Assembly: GCF_020497125.1 (NCBI RefSeq) | Contig: NC_059072.1 | Location: forward strand, 308,282,781 to 308,346,780 | Direction of reading: 5' to 3' | Length of the DNA: 64,000 bases | From: Mauremys mutica | Taxonomy: Eukaryota; Chordata; Testudines; Geoemydidae | In this document: positions 25,601 to 36,125 of the stretch, piece by piece | Layout of the letters: the number at the start of each line of letters is the position of its first letter | Numbering within the stretch: position 1 is the stretch's first letter | The notes under the pieces: model-generated | Database searches by the model: none | Told to the model about the DNA's origin: nothing | The model's input: the letters and a program-made list of their open reading frames with translations, nothing else | Position numbers and translations under genes: made by a program

Positions 25601-27369
25601 TGTTTCTAAAGCAGCTGCCAGTGTATTAGTTAGCAGTAGCTTTCTAGTGAATGGAGCATTGAGAACTAATATTTGCCATGTCCCCATGGCTGGCAGTGGA
25701 ACTCGTAGTGACAACAAAACTAGTGCTGCTGATGACATTGTACCTGGCTGCTCAGTGAAAATCATGGTTTTTCAATATAAAAATGTACCCTGTGTAAATA
25801 ATTTCAAAGTGCAAAGCCAATAGAAAGCCTCCTACTTATCTCAGTGGGTTACTGAGCTCTCCAATCAGTAACAACTATAAACAACCAAGGTGGAGAACCA
25901 TGAGGTGCCATCTGCCGTGATAGCCTCGAACACAATTATCTTTTTATGGATGCATTTACCAGACTTCATACACACCCACCTCTTTCTTGCTCTCATGCAC
26001 ATTTCCCCCAAAACATTACTTACAAAAGGTTACATAAATCTTGACTCACGCATACTCCACATCACTCCAAAAGTGTATTTACAGGTCCTATGTATTCTCA
26101 TCTCCCCCCATTCCAGGATTCTCTACCTATTGAGGTATTTCCATGCCCCTATCACAGTACTGTCTGAGTGCCTTTTAAGTATTTATGGTTTATTGTCCTC
26201 ACAACACTCCTGTGCAGAAGGGAAGTATTAATATCCCCTTTTTACACATGGGGAATGGAGGCACAATGAAGTCACTTGCCTAAGATCACACAGAAGGTCT
26301 GTGGCCAAGTTGGGAAGAAACGAAATTGCATCTGTCACCATTTTAATCTATTAAAGCATCCCAGCTGTCCTCCAAAAAAGGCTGTTGTCCAACCCTACCT
26401 CTAAAAGTGATGAAATATAACCAGATCCCCCACTTCTTCCTTGCTCTTGGTGGAGGGCTATAATTGGTGCACTTAATAATAACACAGATGATAACTTCAG
26501 ACTAAGAAAAACTCCACCTAATTGATCTGATAAGCCACCAGGATCCTAGAGGCAGCAGCAGTTAGCTGCTTCTTTACAGAATGTTCTGTTATTAGGTCAA
26601 ATCTAGATCCTAAAGGATCCCGCATAATCATCAAATTATGGTTGATACCTGTTCAATCTTAATTCTTATGTTTGCATCCAGGATGCACAGAAAATCAAAT
26701 TTAATTCAGCAGGTACTACCCAATCTTTATTCACTATTGTACGACTGCTTGTACACATTAAATTATTCTCTATTTCAAATGGTGGCACAATAAGAGCGGA
26801 CTTACAAGAGGACATGATCTTGAATAAAGATCATTGACACAGAAAACCAACAGAGGTTATGCAACTACATGTTACGCAGTTAAGGCAAATGATAGGTAAC
26901 CACATGGCAAGAATATTTTCTTGTGCTTAGATACAATAGCCCGTACCTTAGAGGAGTGCCTGGTAGGAAGTGGGGGTAGTGGCTTTTTCCCCGTTTTGGA
27001 GGATTTTGTTGACACCGGAGAAATTTCTGATGTCGTGTTCACGGATTTTAAGTCATTGATGCTGTCAAGGTATTTTTTTCTCAAAGCTAATAGATCCTGT
27101 AAGTACTGCAAGCAATGTTGAGTCTTGGAGTACATCCAGGCCTTGTCTTCTTCTTTCTGCTGGAAGTATGCACATGATTCTATACTGGTGGTACTTTTGC
27201 ATTTTTTCAAGGATTCATTGAGTCTCTGCTGCTCACCTCCAAGAGTGTACATAGAGGTGCTGCGGATCAGCCTTACAGCAGAGCCTGTGCCATCATAGCA
27301 AGGGATATCATCAGCCATACTCCTCCTATGGGAGTTGGGGTGAAAGATTGAATGGATCTTTCTGAACAT
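22543..27369 (-). CDS. C13orf42: C13orf42 orthologue, N-terminal part (exons 1-2)
   Basis: Exon 1 (27369-26947) encodes 141 residues from MFRKIHSIFH; exon 2 (22690-22543) adds 49 codons and one base. The 4,256-bp intron is GT-AG and in phase 0. As I recall it, the human protein has the same blocks: MFKKIHSIF at the start, an AVRLIRSTSMY-like segment, ESLKKCKSTTSIES, EEDKAWMYSKTQHCLQYLQD, LALRKKYL, and in exon 2 SDVREAIAFLDSVIADLDAE. The protein has no assigned function; no signal peptide or membrane segment is visible here, and there is a proline-rich stretch (KKPLPPLPTR, about residues 128-137). The human protein is about 325 residues, so the C-terminal part is missing; its exons should lie between 10.9 and 22.5 kb or were not recognised. 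Orientation and neighbour (GUCY1B2) agree with human 13q14.3. Confidence 0.8.
22880..23035 (-). repeat. MIR-type SINE
   Basis: ATTATCCCCAACTTACAGAT, GAACTGAGTCTCAGAGAAGG and GTGACTTGCCCAAGACCCAG are the classic central blocks of MIR in reverse orientation. Diverged, in C13orf42 intron 1. Confidence 0.75.
23036..24917. other. C13orf42 intron 1 with small palindromic repeats
   Basis: 23105-23280 has facing CAGATTTTCAAA and TTTTCTGAAAATCTG phrases of the MITE family at 11839. 23505-23563 (GGCAAAACTCCCCTTGACTC, GGGAGTTCTGCCCAAG) is a short palindromic MITE that recurs at 28551. No coding exon recognised. Confidence 0.45.
24918..24989. mobile_element. Small palindromic MITE
   Basis: GGTCCCGATCCAAAGCCCAC is mirrored by GTGGGCATTGGATCAGGCCC, an imperfect inverted repeat with AAGTCATGTGAAAATGCC in the middle. 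Confidence 0.6.
24990..26946. other. C13orf42 intron 1, remainder; MIR-like piece at 26190-26330
   Basis: 26240-26320 (ATGGGGAATGGAGGCACAAT, GTCACTTGCCTAAGATCACA) is another MIR-type SINE block. Frames at 25179-25823 on both strands lack similarity. Confidence 0.5.
26947..27369 (-). CDS. C13orf42: C13orf42 exon 1
   Basis: The start is the ATG at 27369-27367. The open frame continues to 26872, but the best donor is TAAG|GTACGG at 26947/26946; joining there to 22690 gives an in-frame match to the known protein. The longer read-through (24 extra codons) is intron. Residues about 40-58 contain the KCKSTTSIES-type serine-rich phrase. Confidence 0.8.
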
Positions 27370-28550
27370 AATGTGCCACTTTCTTCACCCTGTACCTTGT
27401 CTCCTTCAGCCTCTTGATTTTAAGGCAAAATTAGCTAGTCAGTACCCAAGTCTCTTGTTAGCTGACAGGCAGATTTGCCAGATGCTCACTGGAACCAGGC
27501 TAAAAGTTTATTGCTGCTTCAGCTGCTTGCAATATAATTTTTTGTTAAAGATCACAGCAAAATGTTTTCAGTTACATCTGCATCACTTAAACAGCTTTGC
27601 TTTTCTCTCTGAGTAGGTCAAATGCCTTCCTCTGATCTTTCCTCTAGAGTCTCCCCATACAAATCATCAGTGTCAGACAAGACATTTTCTTCTCCATTGT
27701 TTCTTTCTTTCGTTTCCATCAGTGTCACATCCTTGATCCATTAGCTGTCTACTTCACCGGATAGTTGCATAGATTTGAGATGTCTTTGTGCTGACCATGG
27801 TACTGAACTACTTCTAAGGTCCAAAAAAAATCCTCTTGGTTAAGAAATAATGAGACATGGCTTAGCAGACCATTAATGGGTGTTTTGTGAAGAAACCATT
27901 CAGATAAGCTTAGACCAAGAGGGACTGACTGATCAGGGAGGGAGCACCTGCATTGTCTAGATCATTGCACCTCCAGGCAGGAGTTCAGCTGCTATGAGAA
28001 GGGATGTTGTGTTCTGTGCTATGGCAACAGGGGAATGGTTACAGCTATTTGATAGCACATCATTGTTAGGAATAAAGTGGACTCAGGTACCCAGATCCAT
28101 TACACCCCATTCAAAAGCTTCACCGTGTGAGAAATGCTGTAAAATAAAACTGTTCTAAAATACTCCTTTATCTCAAAATAATAGCAAGAGATTTTAGTGC
28201 ACAGAGAAACCATTACATCTGTGGGTTTTGAATGCTTGTTCAAGAAAAAAAACGATTTGCAAACATTTGATTACTGTGTTTATGGCTGCAGGATTTAGCC
28301 TGAAAAATACTGTAAATATTATTAGCATATTAATACTATTCTATAATTTGCATAGTGTCCAGACTGTAAATGTGCTTTAAGGGAAATAATTGGACAGCAG
28401 CCAATTTTCATTGTCAGAATGATCTAGCTTTTATCTAAAGTCTGCAGGAATGTTCAGGGCTTATATTTTCACAATTGAGTTTGTAACTCATTCTGCTCAG
28501 GACTTGTGTGTTTGAGAAAGCTATTTTATTTTCAGAAATCATGGGTATGA
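27370..28550. other. 5' flank of C13orf42
   Basis: No TATA box or CpG island stands out upstream of the start codon on the minus strand. The first coding exon may be preceded by a non-coding exon. Otherwise unique AT-rich DNA. Confidence 0.4.
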
Positions 28551-28612
28551 TCTTACAGTTTCCACTCAGGCAAAACTCCCATTGGACTCACTGGAAGTCT
28601 TGCATAAGGATT
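28551..28612. mobile_element. Small palindromic MITE
   Basis: CTCAGGCAAAACTCCCATTG is faced by a diverged CACTGGAAGTCTTGCATAAG. Same family as 23505-23563. Confidence 0.45.
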
Positions 28613-29659
28613 TAGGCACCGTAACAGTTGTGCAATTGGCTATGGCGATATTGGATGATAATATAAATGTATGTGTTTAATTTCATGCATTCCTCCATAA
28701 ACTCAGATTCACTGGGCGATGATTTTATACTATAATTTTGGAGAATATTTACATATAGGCCCTGACTTCTGGACAGGGCTGAGCTGTGTTTGGCATAGGA
28801 TGTAACGCAGACTCAAGATAGCTTTATGCCACTTTTGTAGCTCCCTAATTCTGGGGCTGGTTTGGCTCCCATTAGAAGCAAGAGTAGCCTTGGGATTGCT
28901 CTAAACTGCACCCAGCAGACTATGATCTAGTGGCTGGCGAGAGCTGGACCATAGAGATAAGTTTATATTACCTAATACTTCCAGAGGTGCTCTGCATGTG
29001 TTCCCCTGTCCAGATAGTTGGTAAAACCAACTTTATGGCCCCTTTGAGCCCCAGAGCTGTGCAAAGAGATTGTCACCTATGTGAGAATCTGTCCCAGTGC
29101 CTCCAGGTCTAAGGCAGAGAGTCCTTCTGGTCCATAAAAGTCGTATAGTAAAAAACATTGTGGGGGTCTCTTTTCTGGTACATATTTTCTTTTACAAAGT
29201 ATAAGGCTGCAAGGAATCCTTAGTCTGGAGCTTTGTATCTGTCTCACTAGTGTTGCAAAGTGCAGTTGTTGTCCCAAACTGAAAGAAGTGAGATCAGTCC
29301 AGAATATGCCTTTAAAGTGGATTTGATTTGCTGTATCTTCAGGTTTTAGTTGCAGTGAATCTAATGAGCACCTGTGTTTGCACTCTTGGTCTGCTCCTGT
29401 AGCCATCTTGCCCATGGGACTTTCATTGACTTCAGTGACTTGAACATCTATGGGAGCTCCAGGAAGGACTGGAGTGTGGAGTCCAGTGATTTGCTGATGG
29501 CAATGGGAGTTCCCTAGAGACGAGCTCTGGGATCAAGCACTGCCTTTCTATAGCAGATTGATCTCATTTGGATTTACTAGTAGTTCCAGTGTAAGGTAAA
29601 TCAAACTTTCAACAAAGACCAGGACTGCATTTAATGATAAGAGTACATTAGATGTTATA
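28613..29659. other. Intergenic DNA, nothing recognised
   Basis: The minus frame at 29415-29077 (112 residues) has no known similarity or splice context. Confidence 0.35.
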
Positions 29660-29827
29660 TACCCTGATTAGCAAAGCACTTAAGCATCTGCTTAACTTTA
29701 AGCACAAGGAAAACTATTTTTCAGTAAAGCACTTTAAGCATTTGCTTAAGTCCTATTGACTTCAGTCCCTGCACTGGGTCTTAAGCATATACTTAATTTT
29801 AATCACCTTCTTTAGTGCTTTGCTGAC
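29660..29827. mobile_element. Palindromic MITE rich in CTTAAGCA
   Basis: Starts TAGCAAAGCACTTAAGCATC and ends TTTAGTGCTTTGCTGA; between them CTTAAGCAT-type phrases recur in both orientations around a TCCTATTGACTTCAG centre. Inverted repeat of about 165 bp, diverged. Confidence 0.65.
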
Positions 29828-30126
29828 CCCAAAATTGTCTGTCTCCCCCACATTTTAAAAAATACTGGGGCAGGTTCATTTTGTGCCCCCAGAAACCAGG
29901 TTCCTATTGCTTCAAGAGTGAATTTTAACAAGCAGGGACTAATAAAAGTCATGCATGACTCAATACTGTAGTATGCTATGTGGGAAACATGAATATTTAT
30001 TTGTTTTCTCTAGAGTCACATCTGTATCTGAAATAACCCTTATGTTTCTAAGATTAAAAGACAAGACTTTGGCTCTCTTTAAAGGCGATGAATAGATCTT
30101 GTGTGTTTAGTGGTGATGAGGGCAGG

Positions 30127-30274
30127 CAGTGCTTAGTTTGTAATGAAAGAGGTACCACAGCTCAAGCAATTAGGTGCCGGGGCTCCAGCAATTTTTTTAC
30201 TTTCATAACTGACCCAGTAAGGCCAGAGGTGCTGGGACTCAGCTCTGACAAGCCCCAGCACAAATTAAGCACTG
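30127..30274. mobile_element. 148-bp hAT MITE, same family as 917-1084
   Basis: Begins CAGTGCTTAGTTTGTAATG and ends CAGCACAAATTAAGCACTG. Target duplication AGGGCAGG / AGGGCAGA (7 of 8) at 30119-30126 and 30275-30282. Relative to the first copy it is inserted in the opposite orientation. Confidence 0.8.
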
Positions 30275-31480
30275 AGGGCAGAGTCCTGAGCCCCCATCTC
30301 CCACCACAAGGGCTTGGAATCAGGCATTCACAGCTGCAGGTGGTTTTCTATGTAGGCCTCTATTTATTCAAAGCCAAATTACATTCCCCTTCTGTATGGA
30401 AGCCGTCCCGTTTGAAGTAAATAGGACTGCTCCCAGAAGCAAGGTAATGGCAATTGCACTCAGAGAGCATGCTCCTCTTCCCCAGCCTTGCTGATAAGAA
30501 CTGAATATACCTGCCATCGCTAATCCTGTTGATAATTAAAGACCCAACCTCTTATTCCAGAATTGTTTCTTTGCTTCAAACTTGTTTGGGATATTTAGCC
30601 CGTTCATTCAGAGTGCCAAGTTTGCAGGAAGCTATTAAACTTCCCAAGCAGGAGCTAGAGAGAAATAGATCATTCTAAATATTTAATGGCATCTAGGATT
30701 ACTAGCTTTGACAATGCAGCTCTCCTTTCATGTTTGTTCGTTTGGCCGTTTGACTTTGACTTGGCTGAATCAAGGCATTTTATTTTTAAAATGCTTTTTT
30801 GCTGTATGATTTTCTTCACTGTTTCTGGTTTGTTGGGAGGACTAAAGGAGGCAGATTCTATGGACCATGAGGAGGTGGCTTTTAAAGTTATCTCTGTTAT
30901 CTGCCTCAGGGTTCTTGCAGTTGTAGAGCCTGATGTCTGGTTAAGAAATATCAATCTACTTGGGCTTCCAATTGTATATAATTTATAACTAAACAAAAAC
31001 CATAAAATCAAAGACCTAAATGAAGACAAAGTGGGTTAATATCAAATCAGTCTAATTATTGGGATGGTTAGAACATATCAGATGAACCAACAATTCCTTA
31101 TTAGCTATATCTAATAATGTAGGAGGAGTCAAACTTTGACAGGACATGATCAATCCCAATGCCAACTGATATTTATATTGCAGCCAAATGGCTGATACAA
31201 AGGAGCATCTAATCACTCTTGGGTTGAACTACAGCTCTGATGCTAATTAAGGCAGACTACCCAAATTATAGACACGTGATAATAACCAATCTTTTTCCCC
31301 CCCAACACAGTTACATGAGACATTCCAATGCAGTTGAGAATAGCACAGCTTATTACATTTTACCAACAAACAAAAATGGAGGTGAAAATAACAATTTCTC
31401 AGGATTTAAACATGTCTCCCAACTCATGAATTGTGTGCATAGACAGCAAGGTCATTTAACCCAGTGTTGTTTTAGATGAC
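30275..31480. other. Intergenic DNA, nothing recognised
   Basis: Frames near 30670-31029 on both strands overlap each other and carry no known motif. Confidence 0.35.
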
Positions 31481-31824
31481 TGAGGGTATGTCTACACTAC
31501 GAAATTAGGTTGATTTTATAGAAGTCAATTTTTAGAAATCGATTTTATACCGTCGATTGCGTATGTCCACACTAAGCGCATTAAGTCGGCGGAGTGCGTC
31601 CTCACTACCATGGCTTGCATCGACTTATGGAGCAGTGCACTGTGGGTAGCTATCCCACAGTTCCCGCAGTCTCCGACGCCCATTGGAATTCTGGGTTAAG
31701 CTTCCAATGCCTGATGGGGCAAAAACATTGTTGCGGGTAGTTTTGTGTACATGTCGTCAGTCACCCCTCCCTCCGTGAAAGCAACAGCAGACAATCGTTT
31801 TGTGCCTTTTTTCCTGGGTTACCC

Positions 31825-33105
31825 GTGCAGATGCCATACCATGGCAAGCATGGAGCCTGCTCAGCTCACTGTCACCACTGCTGTTGTGAGCATTTTGTAA
31901 ACACCTCACACATTATCCTGGAGTATATGCAGAACCGGGCTAAGAGACGCCAGCACAAGGAGGATTTTGATGAGGACATGGACACAGACATTCCTGAAAG
32001 CACAGGCTGTGGCAATTGGGACATCATGGTGGCAGTGGGGCTGGTTGATACAGTGGAACACGGATTCTGGGCCAGGCAAACAAGCACAGACTGGTGGGAC
32101 CGCATAGTATTGCAGGTCTGGGATGATTCACAGTGGATGCGAAACGTTCGCATGCGTAAGTTCCCTTTTCTGGAACTCTGAGTTGCTTTCCCCCACCCAG
32201 AAGCACAGGAATACCAAGATGAGAGCTGCCCTGACAGTTAAGAAGCCCTGTGGAAGCTTGCAATGCCTGACTGCTACCGGTCAGCTGGAAATCAATTTGG
32301 AGTGGGCAAGTCTATTGTGGGGATTACTGTGATCCAAATAGCCAATGCAATCACTGATGTTCTGTTATCAAGGGTAGTGACTCTGGGAAATGTGCAGGTC
32401 ATACTGGATGGCTTTGCTGCAATGGGGTTCCCTAACTGTGGTGGGGCGATTGACGGAACGCATATCCCCATCTTGGCACCAGACCAACTTGCCAACCTGT
32501 ACGTAAACCGCAAGGGGTACTTCTCATTGGTGCTGCAAGCCCTGGTGGATCACAAGGGGTGTTTCACTGACATCAACATGGGATGTCCGGGAAAGGTGCA
32601 TGACACTTGCATATTTAGGAACTCCGGGTTGTTCGAGCAGCTGCAAGAAGGGACTTACTTCCCAGACCAGAAAATTACCATTTGGGATGTTGAAATGCCA
32701 ATAGTTATCCTTGGGGACCCAGCCTACCCCTTGCTCCTATGGCTCACGAAGCCTTATACAGGCAGCTGGACAGTAGTAAGGAGCAGTTCAACTATAGGTT
32801 GAGCAAGTGTAGAATGGTGGTAGAATGTGCCTTTGGACATTTAAAAGCTCGCTGGCGCTGTTGCCTGAGTAGGTCAGACCTCCGCGCAAACAACATTCCC
32901 ATTGTTATTGATGCTTGCTGTGTGCTCCATAATATCTGAGAGTAAGGGGGAGGTATTTATGGTGGGGTGGGAGGTTGAGGCAAATCGCCTGGCATCCGAT
33001 TTCGAGCAGCCAGACACCAGGGTGATTAGAAGAGCACAGCAAGGCGCGCTGCGCATCAGAGAGGCTTTGAAAACCAGTTTCATGACTGGCCAGGCTTCGG
33101 TGTGA
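31825..33105 (+). pseudogene. Harbinger transposase, broken
   Basis: The N-terminal part (31825-32181) contains the FDEDMDTDIPESTG and STDWWDRIVLQVWDDSQW blocks, then the frame is lost. The catalytic part resumes at 32263: CGGAIDGTHIPI (first Asp), later GDPAYPLL (second Asp). A frameshift near 32740 moves the reading frame, and VVECAFGHLKARW (the Glu region) follows in the new frame. An in-frame TGA at 32937 stands where the family has a Cys codon, a single-base change. The tail (GWEVEANRLASDFEQPDTR, REALKTSF) continues in register after that stop to 33105. Several independent lesions mark it as a pseudogene. Confidence 0.9.
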
Positions 33106-33239
33106 CAGTTGTGTGTGTTTCTCCTTGATGCAAATCTGCCCCCTTTTAATTCCCTGTAAGCTAAACACCCTCCCACCTTTGACATAAAGTAACTATTATT
33201 TTGAAACCATGCATTCTTTCTTTATTAATTAAAAAAAAT

Positions 33240-35263
33240 GAGATAACGGACAAGATAGCCCGAGTGCTGTGGGGAAGGAAGGAAGGACAAGGCCACGTTG
33301 TTTATTGTAGCCACACTAAAAATCAAACTGTTTGAATGACACCTTCGTTGCTTGGGCCAGCCTCTGGAGTGGAGTGGCTGGGTGCCTGGAGCCTTCCCCG
33401 CCCCCCTTTTTGGGCATCCGGGTGAGGCGGATATGGAACTTGGGGAGGAGGGCATGCGGTTATACAGTGGATGCAGCGGGGGTCTGTGCTCTTGTTGGCT
33501 TTCCTGCAGCTCCAACGGACGCTTCATCATGTCCGTTTGCTCCCCAGCAGATGCTTCATCATGTCCGTTTGATCCCCCGTTAGCCTCAGCATTGCGTCCT
33601 GCCTCCGCTCTTCACGCTCACTTAATTCTTCCCTGGCCTCTGCATTAAGCTGTGCCCTATCAGTGTGGGAGGACTGCATGAGCTCGGAAAACATGTAATC
33701 GTGAGTGCATTTTTTTCACCTTCTAATCTGCAATAACCTCAGGGATGGAGATGATAGGGGGAGCATAGAAACATTTGGACCTGGGGAGAGATAAAAAGGG
33801 AGAGTAAAATTTAAGATGATACATTTCTGAGAACAAAAGGGAGACTCTTTCACAGTGAGTCAAGCAAGTCACAGCAGACAGCGCATGTGCTTTAAGTACA
33901 AGGTCGCATTTTGCCTTTTACATTGAGTGCCTGCCGGTATGGTGACACATCACACACGGCTGGGCAACAGAATTCGGTTTCCAGGCACCCATGGTAAGCC
34001 AAAGGATATGCGGGGTTGGCTTCTTCTGCCTTCATAACATGTAGGAATGTTTTCAAACTGCAGCGCCCTCCTTTCCCAGAGCAAGCAATGGGTTGAGTTT
34101 CACATTTAAAAGGAGGGGCTGCGGTTTTCGAGTGGATGTGCAGCACACACCTGACCTACCCCCACCCCACCGCATGGGTATTCTCTGGCATGATCCCTTC
34201 TCCCCTCCCCCCGCTGCATGGCTATTCTCCAGGATGATCCCTTCACCCCTCCTCCCCGCCACGTGGCTATTCTCTGGGATGATCCCTTTTAGCCAAGTGC
34301 AAACAGCCCAACATGAACGGGGGCCTTTTTCTGTTCCCTTACAAAAATTCCCCTATTTCAACCAGGTGACCATGAACAATATTACTCTACTGAGGTTAAC
34401 ACAGAAAGATAGACTGAATGTTGCTTGAATGTGACCAAAATCCAGGACCATTCGCTGCCATGCTTTGTGCTGCAATGATTCCAGACTACTTGTGACTGGC
34501 TTGGCGTGGTAAAGTGTCCTTTCATGGAGGATGGAATAAGGCAGCCCTCCCCAGAAACCTTCTGCAAAGGCTTTCAGAGGACCTCCAGGAGAGCTTCATG
34601 GAGATGTCCCTGGAGGATTCCCTCTCCATCCCCAGACATGTGAACATACCTTTCCAGTAGCTGTACTGGCTGCGAATGCATCCCAGTTCTTCAGGGCAAA
34701 TCAAACATTAAACACTATTACATTTAAATCCTGTACTGTAGTTACAAATGCCTTCTCCGGCTTCAGGGTCAGGGATCGTGCCTTGGGAGGGTATTGGCTC
34801 CAAGGTGAAGAAAAGTTCCTGTCTGCTGGGGAAAACAAAATCACCACTTGCCTGCTGTGCATTCTCCTCGTCCTCCTCTTCCTCATCAGCAAAATCCTCC
34901 TCCCTGTTGCAAGAGACTTCCCCCTTGCAGGTGTCCATGGACAGTGATGGGGTAGTGGTAGGGTTCCCACCTAGAATGCCATGCAGCTGGTCATAGAAGT
35001 AGCATGTATGGGGGTCTGACCTGGAGTGACTGTTTGCCTCCTTTGTCTTGCCTGAGCTCCTTAACTTTCACGCAGCACTGCTGTGTGTCCCTGTTGTAGC
35101 CTCTGTCCAACATGCCCTGTGAGATTTTGGCAAATATATTTGCATTTCTTCTTTTTGATCAGAGTTTGGCCTGCACAGATGCTTCTCCCCATACAGGAAT
35201 CAGATCCAGTGTCTCCCTCTCGGTCCGTGCTGGAGCTCGTTTGCGATTCTGGGGGGACTGCAT
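33240..35263 (-). pseudogene. Harbinger Myb/SANT-like accessory protein, broken
   Basis: The likely start is the ATG at 35263-35261 (MQSPQNRKRAPARTERET), followed by the SANT-like start LDLIPVWGEASVQ, a stop, then FAKISQGMLDRGYN and VKVKELRQ in the same frame. After another shift come TCYFYDQLHGILGGNPTTTP and an acidic run EEEEDEENAQQASGD (34938-34708). The C-terminal phrase RPPLHPLYNRMPSSPSS and a basic end KQRRCHSNSL are at about 33500-33340. The family uses this protein to bind the element ends and bring transposase to the nucleus. The gap at 33700-34600 may include an intron. Confidence 0.75.
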
Positions 35264-35619
35264 GGTCACCAGTGCTGCTGCCACGCTGACCAAACAGGAA
35301 ATGAAATTCAAAAGTTCCCAGGGTTTTTCCTGTGTACCTGGCTAGTGCATCAGAGTTCAAAGTGCTGTCCAGAGCGGTCACAATGGAGCACTCTGGGATA
35401 GCTCCTGGAGGCCAATACCGTCGATTTGCGTCCGCACTACCCCAAATTTGACCCAGCAAAGTTGATTTTAGTGCTAATCCCCTCACCGGGGAGGAGTAGA
35501 GAAATCGATTTTAAGAGCCCTTTAGGTTGACGGAGCGGGGTTGGTTGTGTGGACGCAGTCATTTTCAAATCGACCTAACGCAGCTAAATTCGACCTAACC
35601 CCGTAGGGTAGACCAGGCC

Positions 35620-36021
35620 TGAGAGACTATCCTGTAGGTTTCCTTCTCAGACAGATTCTGTAGGTTCTATACACACACACATACACAGACACACATACAC
35701 AACCAGTCAGTCACCCGTGGAATTAAACAAAACAGAACAACCTCTACAAGTGCAAGAATGCTGAGGTACAGGTATCACTTTATTAATAAAAATTGGTAAA
35801 ACAGCTCCCAAACATTTGCGATTTAGGCAAAATAGTTGTCATGACTTTTGTTGTTTCATTCAGCCGGGGTGCCATTTGAGTAGAGTGTGTGTGTGTGTAT
35901 ACGGGGGGAGGGGGGAGGCGGAATTTACCTCCCCCCATGCTTCAGACCATGTGTTAATTTTAAGAACAATACATATAGCTAAAAATGTATAGTTTGTGTT
36001 CCTGCTCTTGTATTTTACAAT
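35620..36021. other. Intergenic DNA with CA and GT runs
   Basis: (CA)-rich at 35671-35705 and (GT) at 35886-35899. No gene. Confidence 0.5.
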
Positions 36022-36125
36022 TAGGGTGACCAGACAGCAAGTGTGAAAAATCAGGACAGGCAGTGGAGTGTAAGACAAAGGCACAAATATAGGGACTGTC
36101 TCTATAAAATCGGGACATCTGGTCA
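36022..36125. mobile_element. MITE of the TAGGGTGACC family, one end lost
   Basis: Begins TAGGGTGACCAGACAGCAAG and reads to GGGACATCTGGTCA, in the opposite orientation to the copy at 15983. The final CCTA is missing and no clean target duplication is seen. Confidence 0.75.

Larger units (their letters stand above)
31484..35619. mobile_element. Harbinger (PIF) DNA transposon, near full length, 4,136 bp
   Basis: Terminal inverted repeats: GGGTATGTCTACACTACG at the left, and at the right the reverse complement GGCCTGGTCTACCCTACG. Both are followed inward by a related ATTAGGTTGA / TTAGGTCGAA stretch. The 3-bp duplication TGA flanks it (31481-31483 and 35620-35622), as expected for Harbinger (TNA). 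It carries two convergent genes: a DDE transposase on the plus strand and a Myb/SANT-like DNA-binding protein on the minus strand, the normal two-protein design of this superfamily. Both genes are broken, so the copy cannot move by itself. Confidence 0.92.

Noticed and set aside
26872..26946. Extension of C13orf42 exon 1 to the stop codon at 26872
   Set aside because: A good donor (AAG|GTACGG) at 26947 joins in frame to exon 2, and the extension lacks similarity.
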